From the NCBI RefSeq assembly GCF_014200575.1, contig NZ_JACHBZ010000002.1, positions 372,001 through 436,000 on the forward strand: a DNA stretch of 64,000 nt, read 5' to 3'. Position numbers and translations under genes: made by a program. Source of the stretch: Mucilaginibacter saanensis. Its GTDB lineage: Bacteria; Bacteroidota; Bacteroidia; Sphingobacteriales; Sphingobacteriaceae. Shown here in pieces: positions 55,738 through 64,000 of the stretch (positions are counted from its first letter, which is position 1; every line of letters begins with the position of its first letter). A model generated the notes under the pieces. That model was given only the letters and a program-made list of their open reading frames with translations, made no database searches and was not told where the DNA came from.

Positions 55738-57390
55738 ATGTTTATCATAAAAGGTTCATTTGGTATTGTGGCCCTGTTTATTGCGGGGGTATTAAACGTA
55801 TCGGCACAAACAAAAACGTACTCCTGGCAACATTTGCCACAGGTAAGCAGGCCGGTATTTAAGAAAGATACGTTTAATGTTTTATCCTACGGTGCAAAAC
55901 CCGATGGACAGTCACTAAATACGGTAAGCATAAATACAGCTATTGCTGCATGCAGTACAAAAGGGGGCGGTGTAGTATTAATTCCGCAAGGTTTTTGGCT
56001 TACAGGGCCCCTGGTACTCAAAAGCAACGTAAACCTGCATGTTAGCCGCGCTGCGTTACTACAGTTTACGGACGATAAAAGCCAGTATAAACTTGTAAAA
56101 GGTAATTATGAAGGTCATGTAGCGGTACGTAATGAGTCGCCAATTTCTGGTACCGATCTCGTCAATATCGCTATCACCGGCGACGGTATTATTGACGGTC
56201 GCGGTGAAGTTTGGCGGGCAATGGGTAAAGACAGGGTAACCGAAAACGAGTGGAAAGCCCTAATAGCATCAGGTGGTGTAGTGAGCGAAAATGGAAAAAC
56301 CTGGTATCCGTCAGTAGGTTTTATGAAGGGAGCCAAAACACCTGATGCCGGTATACTTGGTACCGGTAAAACCCTCGAAGACAGCGAAGCAATAAAAGAC
56401 TTTTTCAGGCCCAACATGCTGGTGTTTACTAATTGCAAAAAGGTATTATTACAGCAGGTAACCCTTCAAAATTCGCCGGCATGGAATATTCACACCTTGC
56501 TGTGCGAAGATCTTACCGTGCAAAATGTAAATGTGCGAAATGCCTGGAATGCCCAGAACGGTGACGGTATTGATGTAGAATCATGTAAAAACGTACTGAT
56601 AGAAAATAGCACCTTTGATGCCGGTGACGATGGGATCTGTATCAAATCGGGCAGGGACGAAGAAGGGCGCAAACGCGGTAAACCTACCGAAAATGTGATC
56701 GTTAAAAACAACGTGGTTTACCGGGCTCATGGTGGTTTTGTAATAGGCAGCGAAATGTCTGGCGGCGCACGCAATATTTTTGTTTCTGACTGTACGTTTA
56801 TCGGTACCGATATTGGCTTGCGTTTTAAAACCACCCGCGGACGCGGTGGAGTGGTTGAGGATATTTTTGTTAAAAACATCAACATGAAAAGTATAGTGCA
56901 TGAAGCCATACTTTTTGATATGTATTACGGTGGCAAGTCGCCAGGTGAAGATGACGCGGTTAATGATGCAGCCACTATTCCGGTAACAGAAGCTACTCCC
57001 GCATTCAGGAATTTTTATGTTGACCATGTAGTATGTAATGGTGCCGAAAAAGCGCTGATGATCAGGGGACTGCCTGAAATGAGTATCAAAGATATACATA
57101 TAAGCAATAGCCTGTTTCAAACCACCAACGGGGTTGATATTATTGAGGCGCAAAATATTACACTTAAAGGCGTAAGCCTGGTGAGTAAAAACACCAATCC
57201 GCTTGTTAATATTAAAAACAGCAGCAGTGTTATACTTAATAAGGTAACGTATAATGATGCGCAGCTGCTATTTAAAATAAGCGGAAAAAAAGCAGCACAG
57301 ATACAGGTGTCAGATACAGATACCTCTAAGGCCAGGACAAAAGCTGAGTTTGCTTTAGGGGCCGCCAATAGTGCATTAATAACAATGTAG
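55738..57390 (+). CDS. GH28 polygalacturonase
   Basis: The 550-residue exported enzyme (signal peptide ending near VSAQ) is a right-handed beta-helix. It carries the GH28 active-site residues NGDGID (274-279), GDD (296-298), HGG (331-333) and RFK (362-364). It hydrolyses alpha-1,4-galacturonan bonds, probably in the periplasm. It is the first of six same-strand genes for pectin use. An insert of about 50 residues (about 175-225) before the core is usual in the Bacteroidota branch. Confidence 0.94.
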   Translation: MFIIKGSFGIVALFIAGVLNVSAQTKTYSWQHLPQVSRPVFKKDTFNVLSYGAKPDGQSLNTVSINTAIAACSTKGGGVVLIPQGFWLTGPLVLKSNVNLHVSRAALLQFTDDKSQYKLVKGNYEGHVAVRNESPISGTDLVNIAITGDGIIDGRGEVWRAMGKDRVTENEWKALIASGGVVSENGKTWYPSVGFMKGAKTPDAGILGTGKTLEDSEAIKDFFRPNMLVFTNCKKVLLQQVTLQNSPAWNIHTLLCEDLTVQNVNVRNAWNAQNGDGIDVESCKNVLIENSTFDAGDDGICIKSGRDEEGRKRGKPTENVIVKNNVVYRAHGGFVIGSEMSGGARNIFVSDCTFIGTDIGLRFKTTRGRGGVVEDIFVKNINMKSIVHEAILFDMYYGGKSPGEDDAVNDAATIPVTEATPAFRNFYVDHVVCNGAEKALMIRGLPEMSIKDIHISNSLFQTTNGVDIIEAQNITLKGVSLVSKNTNPLVNIKNSSSVILNKVTYNDAQLLFKISGKKAAQIQVSDTDTSKARTKAEFALGAANSALITM

Positions 57391-57411
57391 TATTCAACAA
57401 AGCATTTTAAA

Positions 57412-58410
57412 ATGATGAAAATACTATTATTGATATTGATCTGCATTGCACCGGTTATGCTACGGGCACAGGTAGTTTCCTATCCAACTCATTTTACGGT
57501 TGCACAGGATGGCAGCGGCAATTTTAAAACCATTCAGGAAGCCGTAAATGCGGTACGTGATCTGTCGCAGGTACAGGTTGTCATTTATATTAAAAAAGGC
57601 GTTTATCACGAAAAACTGGTTATACCCTCATGGAAAACCAGGATCTCCTTAATTGGCGAGGACGAGCAAAACACCATCATTACCAATAGCGATTTCTCAG
57701 GCAAGGCAAATCCGCAAGGTAAGGATGCCTTCGGTAAAGACAAATTCACCACCTATACGTCGTATACCGTTTTGGTTCAGGGGAATGATTTTATAGCCAA
57801 AAATCTCACCATTACGAATGAGGCCGGGCAGGTTGGGCAGGCAGTAGCCCTGCATGTAGAAGCTGACCGGTGCGCTATAGTAAACTGCCATTTGTTGGGT
57901 AATCAAGATACATTGTATGCCGGTACAGAAAATAGCCGCCAATTTTATAAGGACTGCTTTATAACAGGCACTACCGATTTTATTTTTGGCGAAGCTACGG
58001 CGGTATTTCAACATTGTGTGATCATGAATATCAAAAATTCATTTATCTCGGCCCCGGCAACAACGCCGCGTCAGCAATTTGGTTTTGTTTTTTTTGACTG
58101 TAAGCTCATCGCTATAGACAGCGTAAAAAAGGTTTATCTGGGCAGGCCATGGCGCCCTTACGCTAAAGCTGTTTATATCCGTTCAGATATGGGTGGTCAA
58201 ATAGTGCAAGCGGGATGGGATAACTGGCATAACCCGGAAAATGAAAAGACTATGTTTTTTGCCGAATATAAAAGTACAGGCAAAGGTGCCAATGCGGGTA
58301 ACCGGGTACCATGGGCCCATCAGCTTACCCAGGCGGAAGCAGAAAAGTATACGGTTAAAAATATCCTGGCCGGTAATGATAATTGGGACGTATTATCTTC
58401 TATAAAATAA
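57412..58410 (+). CDS. CE8 pectinesterase
   Basis: The 332-residue exported beta-helix enzyme removes methyl esters from homogalacturonan. The catalytic residues are Gln143 (GQAVAL), Gln165/Asp166 (NQDTLY), Asp189 (DFIFG) and Arg245 (LGRPW). The signal peptide ends near LRAQ. It starts 21 bases after the GH28 stop and ends 7 bases before the GH105 gene, so it is surely co-transcribed. Deesterification should expose substrate for the neighbouring polygalacturonase. Confidence 0.95.
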   Translation: MMKILLLILICIAPVMLRAQVVSYPTHFTVAQDGSGNFKTIQEAVNAVRDLSQVQVVIYIKKGVYHEKLVIPSWKTRISLIGEDEQNTIITNSDFSGKANPQGKDAFGKDKFTTYTSYTVLVQGNDFIAKNLTITNEAGQVGQAVALHVEADRCAIVNCHLLGNQDTLYAGTENSRQFYKDCFITGTTDFIFGEATAVFQHCVIMNIKNSFISAPATTPRQQFGFVFFDCKLIAIDSVKKVYLGRPWRPYAKAVYIRSDMGGQIVQAGWDNWHNPENEKTMFFAEYKSTGKGANAGNRVPWAHQLTQAEAEKYTVKNILAGNDNWDVLSSIK

Positions 58411-58417
58411 TTGTATA

Positions 58418-60316
58418 ATGAAAAAGCTGTTATTGCTGTTTTGTTTTCTTTTTTCGGGCGTATTGCTCAGGGCGCAAACAGCGCCGTGGTCGCTGCGAAT
58501 GGCTGCAACCGCTGTGCATTTGTGGAAAGACTCGCTACCGGGCCATAATTGGTCGTATGATCAGGGAATAGTTTTGCAAGGGCTGCAAAGTGTGTGGCAG
58601 CAAAGTGCCAATGGCGAGTATTTTAATTACATCCAACGCGCTGCGGACAGGTATGTGGCTGCGGATGGCACTATAAGAACATATAAGGCGGAAGATTATA
58701 CGTTGGATAATGTTTTAACGGGACGTAGCTTGCTGGCACTTTACCGGGTACTGAATGCCGAAAAGTATTATAAAGCGGCTACATTGCTGCGCAAACAACT
58801 TGACCATCAACCCAGAACCCCCGAAGGTGGTTTCTGGCATAAAAAAAGGTATCCCAATCAAATGTGGCTTGATGGCTTGTATATGGCTGAGCCTTTTTAC
58901 GCGGAGTATGCCGCTACATTTCATCAGGATGCTGATTTTGACGATATAGCCAAACAGTTTATCCTGATGGAAAAATATGCCCGTGATACTAAGACAGGTT
59001 TGTTATACCACGGTTGGGATCAGAGTAAAAAAGAACGTTGGGCCAATCCTCAAACTGGTTTATCGGCAATATTCTGGGGCAGGGCAAATGGTTGGTTTGT
59101 AATGGGGCTGGTTGATGCTCTTGATCAATTCCCGGTTAATCATCCCCAACGGGCAAAATTACTGGCCATATTAAACCGTTTTGCTGCGGCAATAGCTCAG
59201 TACCAGGATGCTAATACTGGCGTATGGTACCAGGTATTGGATAAAGCAGGCGAAAAGGGTAATTACCTGGAGTCTTCGGCGTCATGCATGTTTGTGTACG
59301 CGCTGGCCAAAGGGATCAGGGAGGGCTACCTGCCGCAAAAATACCTGCCGGTAGTTCAAAAAGGCTACGAAGGGATCATTAAACAATTTGTGGAAACAGA
59401 TGCCAGCGGACAAGTGAATTTGAACGGAGTTTGCGGAGCAGTTGGCCTGGGCGGAAACCCTTATCGCGATGGTAGCTATCAATATTACATCAGCGAAAAA
59501 CCTGTAATTAACGAACCCAAAGGCATTGGCTCCTTTATGCTGGCCAGTGTTGAAATGGAGCGTTTGCAGCATTTAAATAAGGCAAAAGGCAATGTAGTAT
59601 TGCTTGACAACTATTTTAATGACGAATACCGGCAGGATGTTATTACCGGCAAAAAAATATCCTTCCATTATAAATGGGGTGAGTGGGACAATAATGGCTT
59701 CTCTTTTTTCGGGCAGGCTTTTAATAACTATGGCTTACGTACAGAAACCTTATTCCAGGCCCCTGATGTATCGAACCTGAAAAAAGCGGCCGTTTACATT
59801 ATTGTTGATCCTGATATTCCAAAAGAAAACCCCGAAACAAAATATATACAGGAACCTCACATTGAAGCCATTAGTCAATGGGTTAAAGATGGCGGTGTAT
59901 TGCTGGTACTAAATAATGACACAGGCAATGCTGAGTTTACACACCTTAATAAACTGATGGCTAAATTTGGAATCCGCTTCAATGAAAATAGTGTTAACCA
60001 TGTAGCTGGTCATAATTTTGAACAAGGTGCTATTGACATACCCGCGGGTAACTCCATATTAAAAACCACCTCAAAAATATATATTAAAGAATTAAGTACC
60101 CTACAGATAAAATCTCCGGCTGTTGCTCAATTAATTAACAAAAATGATGTGATTGTGGCTACTGCAAAATACGGTAAAGGTGTAGTATTTGCCGTAGGCG
60201 ACCCCTGGTTTTATAATGAATACGTAGACGGTCGCAAACTGCCGCTGCAATATGAAAATTTTAAAGCTGCCAATGACCTCGTGAGCTGGGTAGTACAACA
60301 AATAACAACAAAGTAA
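58418..60316 (+). CDS. GH105 unsaturated rhamnogalacturonyl hydrolase fused to a DUF4350-like domain
   Basis: The 632-residue exported protein has an N-terminal (alpha/alpha)6 GH105/GH88 domain (about 25-385), with candidate catalytic Asp152 in MWLDGLYMA and GRANGWFVMGLVDAL. A second domain (about 395-630) of the DUF4350/glutamine-amidotransferase-like fold follows (VVLLDNYFNDEY, then AISQWVKDGGVLLVLNN). The GH105 part removes the unsaturated uronyl end left by pectin lyases. The tail probably binds a ligand or partner but has no known reaction. Typical single-domain GH105 enzymes are about 370 residues. Confidence 0.92.
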   Translation: MKKLLLLFCFLFSGVLLRAQTAPWSLRMAATAVHLWKDSLPGHNWSYDQGIVLQGLQSVWQQSANGEYFNYIQRAADRYVAADGTIRTYKAEDYTLDNVLTGRSLLALYRVLNAEKYYKAATLLRKQLDHQPRTPEGGFWHKKRYPNQMWLDGLYMAEPFYAEYAATFHQDADFDDIAKQFILMEKYARDTKTGLLYHGWDQSKKERWANPQTGLSAIFWGRANGWFVMGLVDALDQFPVNHPQRAKLLAILNRFAAAIAQYQDANTGVWYQVLDKAGEKGNYLESSASCMFVYALAKGIREGYLPQKYLPVVQKGYEGIIKQFVETDASGQVNLNGVCGAVGLGGNPYRDGSYQYYISEKPVINEPKGIGSFMLASVEMERLQHLNKAKGNVVLLDNYFNDEYRQDVITGKKISFHYKWGEWDNNGFSFFGQAFNNYGLRTETLFQAPDVSNLKKAAVYIIVDPDIPKENPETKYIQEPHIEAISQWVKDGGVLLVLNNDTGNAEFTHLNKLMAKFGIRFNENSVNHVAGHNFEQGAIDIPAGNSILKTTSKIYIKELSTLQIKSPAVAQLINKNDVIVATAKYGKGVVFAVGDPWFYNEYVDGRKLPLQYENFKAANDLVSWVVQQITTK

Positions 60317-60350
60317 CCTTAAACTATAAATACCCCAATCAAATAAGTGT

Positions 60351-61850
60351 ATGATATTATCAAAATACAACCTGAAAAAAATAAACATGCCTGCGTTTCA
60401 ATTGCCGCAGGAACAAGTATTTGAGCTGCCTGAAAAGGTGCTGCAATTTGGAACCGGAGTTCTTTTGCGTGGCTTGCCTGATTATTTTATTGACAAAGCC
60501 AACCGTAAAGGGATTTTTAATGGTAGGGTGGTGGTGGTAAAATCAACCGATACCGGATCTGTAACTGATTTTGATAAGCAAGACGGTTTATACACCATTT
60601 ATTCAAAGGGGATTGAAAATGCCAAGGAAATAAAAGAGCAGGTAATATGTTCGGCCATTAGCAGGGTATTGTCTGCCTCTACAGACTGGGATGCAATTTT
60701 GGAAGTTGCCCGGAGCCCGCATCTGCAGGTAGTTATATCAAACACTACCGAGGTAGGTATAAAGCTTGTAAAAGAGGATGTACGCAAGCATCCGCCGGTT
60801 TCTTACCCTGGTAAGTTGCTGGCTATTTTATATGAGCGATATAAGGCTTTTAATGGCAGTAAAGATAGAGGCCTGGTAATTATCCCAACCGAGCTTATAG
60901 TTGATAATGGCAAAAAGCTGGAAGCCATTGTGCTTGAACTGGCACACTTAAATAAGCTGGAACCAGCATTTATGGATTGGTTGGAAAGTAGCAACAGCTT
61001 TTGCAATTCATTGGTTGACAGGATTGTACCCGGCAGGCCTGACAAAGCTTTAAGTGATGAACAGGAAATTGCAAACGGCTATGCTGATAACCTGAGCATT
61101 ATATCTGAAACCTATGGCCTTTGGGCTATTGAAGGTGATGATAAAATTGCATCGGTGTTGTCATTTAGTCTGGCGGATAAAGGCGTTGTAATAACACCTG
61201 ATATTGAATTATTCAGAGAGTTAAAGCTGCGCTTGCTTAATGGAACGCATACACTGAGTTGTGCTGTGGCTTATCTGTCGGGTTTTAGAACGGTTAAGGA
61301 GGCAATGGACGATGATGAGTTTACTAAATTTATAACCCGGTTGGCATTTAACGAGATCCTGCCGGCTATTCCTTATAAAATTGATCATGCCGTTGCAACT
61401 GATTTTGCAGGTAAGGTACTTGACAGGTTCCGTAACCCATATATCAGGCATGAGTGGTTAAGTATTTCTATGCAGTACACAACCAAAATTAAAATGAGAG
61501 TGATCCCTTTATTGTTGAATCACTACACAATCAATAATTCGGCTCCTGAATGCGTGGCTCTCGGTTTTGCGGCGTTTATCAGGTTTATGCGTGTTAAGGC
61601 TGGAGATAATGGACAATATACAGGTACGATAAACGACGAGGAGTATAAGGTAACTGATAGCCAGGCCGAATATTTTGCAAAGGTTTGGGAAAGCAATGAT
61701 ATTAATACAGTTGTACAAAATGTGTTAAAAAACAAAGAGTTATGGGATGCTGATCTTAGTGCCCTGCCTGGTTTTGAGAATGCTGTAATAGAACAATTTA
61801 ACCGTATTAATGCTAAAGGACAATTAGAGCCCGGCATTATCAAAAACTGA
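60351..61850 (+). CDS. uxaB: Tagaturonate reductase
   Basis: The 499-residue cytoplasmic enzyme is of the mannitol dehydrogenase family and reduces D-tagaturonate to D-altronate with NADH. The Rossmann start is VLQFGTGVLLRGLPDYFIDKA, and the catalytic segment NGTHTLSCAVAYLSG contains the family's conserved Asn and His. It is 34 bases after the GH105 stop and 4 bases before uxaA. The isomerase UxaC that supplies tagaturonate is not in this window. Confidence 0.95.
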   Translation: MILSKYNLKKINMPAFQLPQEQVFELPEKVLQFGTGVLLRGLPDYFIDKANRKGIFNGRVVVVKSTDTGSVTDFDKQDGLYTIYSKGIENAKEIKEQVICSAISRVLSASTDWDAILEVARSPHLQVVISNTTEVGIKLVKEDVRKHPPVSYPGKLLAILYERYKAFNGSKDRGLVIIPTELIVDNGKKLEAIVLELAHLNKLEPAFMDWLESSNSFCNSLVDRIVPGRPDKALSDEQEIANGYADNLSIISETYGLWAIEGDDKIASVLSFSLADKGVVITPDIELFRELKLRLLNGTHTLSCAVAYLSGFRTVKEAMDDDEFTKFITRLAFNEILPAIPYKIDHAVATDFAGKVLDRFRNPYIRHEWLSISMQYTTKIKMRVIPLLLNHYTINNSAPECVALGFAAFIRFMRVKAGDNGQYTGTINDEEYKVTDSQAEYFAKVWESNDINTVVQNVLKNKELWDADLSALPGFENAVIEQFNRINAKGQLEPGIIKN

Positions 61851-61854
61851 ATTC

Positions 61855-63507
61855 ATGAAACAGAGAATTATAAAAGTACATCCGGCCGATAATGTGTTGG
61901 TAGCGCTGACTGATTTACAGGCAGGTGAAGAAGTGGTGTATAAGAATGACAAATATAAAATAGTTGATCTTATACCCGCTAAGCACAAATTTGCCATTGC
62001 CGATATTCCGGCAGGCAGCGAAATTATTATGTACGGCGTTTTGGTGGGAAAGGCACAAAGCCATATACCTGTTGGTGGGTTATTATCAACGGGTAACGTA
62101 GTACATGCTGCTAACAGCTTTTTAACAGGTAGCAGCCATACCGATTGGCATAAGCCCGATGTAAGCAAATGGCAGAACCAAACATTTAATGGTTACCATC
62201 GCGAAGATGGCAGCGTAGGTACCGCCAATTACTGGCTGGTAATACCCATGGTGTTTTGCGAAAACCGGAATATTGAAGTACTGCAGGAGGCTTTAGTAAA
62301 ACCGCTGGGTTACGGCCGTAAAAAAACGTATGAGATAAAAGCACAGCAACTGATCAACATGATTAAAGCTGGCGGTGAGATTGAAGAGATATTATATACC
62401 GAAATTGACGGTGATACGGCCCGGAATACGGGTGATAAGTTATTCCCGAATGTGGATGGGGTAAAGTTTTTAATTCACAGCGGTGGCTGCGGTGGTACAC
62501 GTCAGGATGCCACCACCTTGTGTGGCTTACTGGCAGGGTATATTACGCATCCTAATGTGGCTGGCGCCACGGTATTAAGTTTGGGTTGCCAAAATGCCGA
62601 AGTAAAAATACTGCTTGAGGAGATCACTAAACGTTCACCGGCTTTTAATAAGCCTTTGTGCATTCTTGATCAGCAAAAAACAGGTAAAGAGTCTGATTTA
62701 ATAGAACTTGCCATACGCCAAACACTTGCTGGTTTAATGCAGGCCAACACTTATACCCGTAAACCGGCTCCGCTAAGCAAATTGACTATTGGTTTGGAGT
62801 GCGGCGGTTCCGATGGTTTTTCCGGAATTTCAGCCAATCCGGCTATTGGTTATACCTCTGATCTGCTGGTAGCACTCGGCGGTTCGGTTATCCTGGCAGA
62901 GTTTCCTGAGCTCTGCGGTGTTGAACAAAATCTGATAGATCGTTGCCTGGATAAGAATAAGGCTGAACGTTTTGCCGGTTTAGTAAGCAGCTACAGCCAG
63001 CGCGCCGAAGAAGCAGGGTCAGGTTTCTACATGAATCCATCACCCGGAAACATCAAAGATGGTTTAATAACAGATGCTATCAAGTCTGCCGGAGCTGCAA
63101 AAAAGGGGGGCACATCACCTGTAACCGATGTGCTTGATTATCCTGAAAAAGTTACTAAACCGGGTTTGAACTTGTTATGCACCCCCGGTAATGATGTGGA
63201 ATCAACTACGGCCGAGGTTGGTTCTGGGGCTAATGTGGTTTTATTTACTACAGGCTTAGGTACACCAACCGGAAACCCTATTGTACCAGTGGTGAAAATT
63301 GCCACCAATACAACACTGTTTAACCGCATGAGTGACATTATTGATATTAATACCGGTACTATTGTAGAGGGAGATGAAACTATTGAACAGGCTGGTGAAA
63401 GAATACTGGACTATGTGATTAAGGTAGCAAGCGGCGAAACGGAAGTAAGTGCAGTAAGACACGGACAGGATGATTTTATTCCTTGGAAAAGAGGTGTTTC
63501 ACTGTAG
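61855..63507 (+). CDS. uxaA: Altronate dehydratase
   Basis: The 550-residue enzyme converts D-altronate to 2-keto-3-deoxy-D-gluconate. It has the full layout: an N-terminal SAF domain (about 1-90), then the UxaA catalytic region with YHREDGSVGTANYW, HSGGCGGTRQD and LECGGSDGFSGISANPAIG. LCTPGNDVESTTAEVGSGANV follows. The cysteines in GGCGG and LECGG are candidate metal ligands. It starts 4 bases after uxaB, so translation may be coupled. Confidence 0.96.
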   Translation: MKQRIIKVHPADNVLVALTDLQAGEEVVYKNDKYKIVDLIPAKHKFAIADIPAGSEIIMYGVLVGKAQSHIPVGGLLSTGNVVHAANSFLTGSSHTDWHKPDVSKWQNQTFNGYHREDGSVGTANYWLVIPMVFCENRNIEVLQEALVKPLGYGRKKTYEIKAQQLINMIKAGGEIEEILYTEIDGDTARNTGDKLFPNVDGVKFLIHSGGCGGTRQDATTLCGLLAGYITHPNVAGATVLSLGCQNAEVKILLEEITKRSPAFNKPLCILDQQKTGKESDLIELAIRQTLAGLMQANTYTRKPAPLSKLTIGLECGGSDGFSGISANPAIGYTSDLLVALGGSVILAEFPELCGVEQNLIDRCLDKNKAERFAGLVSSYSQRAEEAGSGFYMNPSPGNIKDGLITDAIKSAGAAKKGGTSPVTDVLDYPEKVTKPGLNLLCTPGNDVESTTAEVGSGANVVLFTTGLGTPTGNPIVPVVKIATNTTLFNRMSDIIDINTGTIVEGDETIEQAGERILDYVIKVASGETEVSAVRHGQDDFIPWKRGVSL

Positions 63508-63549
63508 ATAATTGAATAATTGGAAATACATCAATCCGAAAATAAAATA

Positions 63550-64000
63550 ATGAAGATACTAACCTGTATAACGCCAGGAAAGCTGGAATATGGCATGGTT
63601 GAAGTTCCTGAAGTTAAACAAGGTAATGCTTTACTAAAAATTAAACGCATAGGTATATGCGGAACTGATTTACATGCTTTTGAGGGTACGCAGCCATTTT
63701 TCAGCTACCCGCGTATATTGGGCCATGAGCTTGCTGCCGAATTAGTGGATGTTGGTGATGCCGACGAATTTAAAACGGGCGAAGCAGTGACCTTTATACC
63801 TTATTATAACTGTGGTCAATGTATTGCCTGTCGTTCAGGCAAGCCTAACTGTTGCGTAAATATTCAGGTTTGCGGTGTACATACAGATGGGGGCATGGCC
63901 GAATATCTGCAAATACCATCGCACTTATTAGTGCATGGCGATGGTCTTGGTTTTGATGAACTGGCGCTGGTTGAACCCTTGGCCATTGGTGCACATGGCG
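63550..64000 (+). CDS. Zinc-dependent alcohol dehydrogenase, cut by window edge
   Basis: The visible 150 codons open MKILTCITPGK. They carry the medium-chain dehydrogenase zinc sites: catalytic ICGTDLHAFEG and GHE (LGHELAAEL), and the structural four-Cys lobe CGQCIACRSGKPNCC. It is 42 bases after uxaA and so probably part of the operon. It may oxidise a sugar acid or alcohol such as L-galactonate or altronate. The substrate cannot be told, and the C-terminal NAD domain is outside the window. Confidence 0.9.
   Translation, partial: MKILTCITPGKLEYGMVEVPEVKQGNALLKIKRIGICGTDLHAFEGTQPFFSYPRILGHELAAELVDVGDADEFKTGEAVTFIPYYNCGQCIACRSGKPNCCVNIQVCGVHTDGGMAEYLQIPSHLLVHGDGLGFDELALVEPLAIGAHG

Noticed and set aside
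56581-57153. A 190-residue frame on the minus strand
   Set aside because: It is fully antisense to the GH28 gene, whose catalytic motifs are unambiguous, and matches no family.

Overview
The window reads as chromosome of a Bacteroidota bacterium, most likely family Sphingobacteriaceae (Mucilaginibacter/Pedobacter-like). This is inferred from a SusC/SusD pair with an STN domain and its ECF sigma/FecR switch, a DUF6515 protein, a DUF6965 protein, poor Shine-Dalgarno sequences, a moderately AT-rich composition and a large pectin-degradation locus. I saw no tRNA, rRNA, CRISPR array, insertion sequence or prophage gene. Two decayed genes are visible: a frameshifted CHC2 zinc-finger gene and a short-chain-dehydrogenase remnant.

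Layout. 1-1.8 kb: exonuclease III (cut by the window edge) and a DUF6515 exported protein, separated by a perfect-stem terminator. 1.9-9.6 kb: one minus-strand unit for heavy-metal export (response regulator, histidine kinase, TolC-type channel, lipoprotein adaptor, HME-type RND pump). 9.8-13.3 kb: broken CHC2 gene, a GT87-like membrane glycosyltransferase, then a divergent GT2 polyprenyl-phosphate-type glycosyltransferase overlapping a NodB-type deacetylase. 13.3-17.8 kb: SDR remnant, a 7TM hybrid sensor kinase, and a LytTR regulator with its LytS-type kinase. 18.0-19.4 kb: Ohr peroxidase and a thioredoxin-fold protein. 19.5-23.9 kb: an alkylation-repair cluster (ada, a 2OG-Fe(II) oxygenase, a second methyltransferase, alkA, and an uncharacterised protein resembling the Ada zinc domain). 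Three of its promoter regions share the 15-base element GCAAGAWWCGGGTTY. 24.0-32.3 kb: two PF04185 phosphoesterases, a di-haem peroxidase with an extra N-terminal domain, a PIF1/RecD-like helicase with an HRDC tail, a DUF6965 protein and a PEP-mutase family protein. 32.5-43.4 kb: LacI regulator, GH43-like enzyme, FucP-type sugar transporter, then SusD, SusC, FecR and sigma factor on the other strand. 43.7-48.7 kb: acyltransferase and a convergent 1317-residue Pls/PosA-type non-ribosomal peptide synthetase. 49.2-53.7 kb: sulfatase with a lipoprotein formylglycine-generating enzyme, Crp/Fnr regulator, aldo/keto reductase. 54.4-64.0 kb: LacI repressor divergent from a pectin operon (GH28, CE8, GH105 fusion, uxaB, uxaA, zinc alcohol dehydrogenase cut by the window edge).

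How the genes work together. The last 10 kb make a coherent route: pectinesterase and polygalacturonase open homogalacturonan, GH105 removes unsaturated ends, and UxaB/UxaA take tagaturonate to 2-keto-3-deoxygluconate. A LacI repressor with two palindromes in the divergent promoter region probably controls it. Its close paralogue at 32.5 kb precedes GH43 and the sugar symporter, so the two loci may answer to related ligands. The alkylation cluster is the best candidate for a system with an undescribed part. The Pls/PosA enzyme is the best candidate for an undescribed product, possibly an amino-acid homopolymer.
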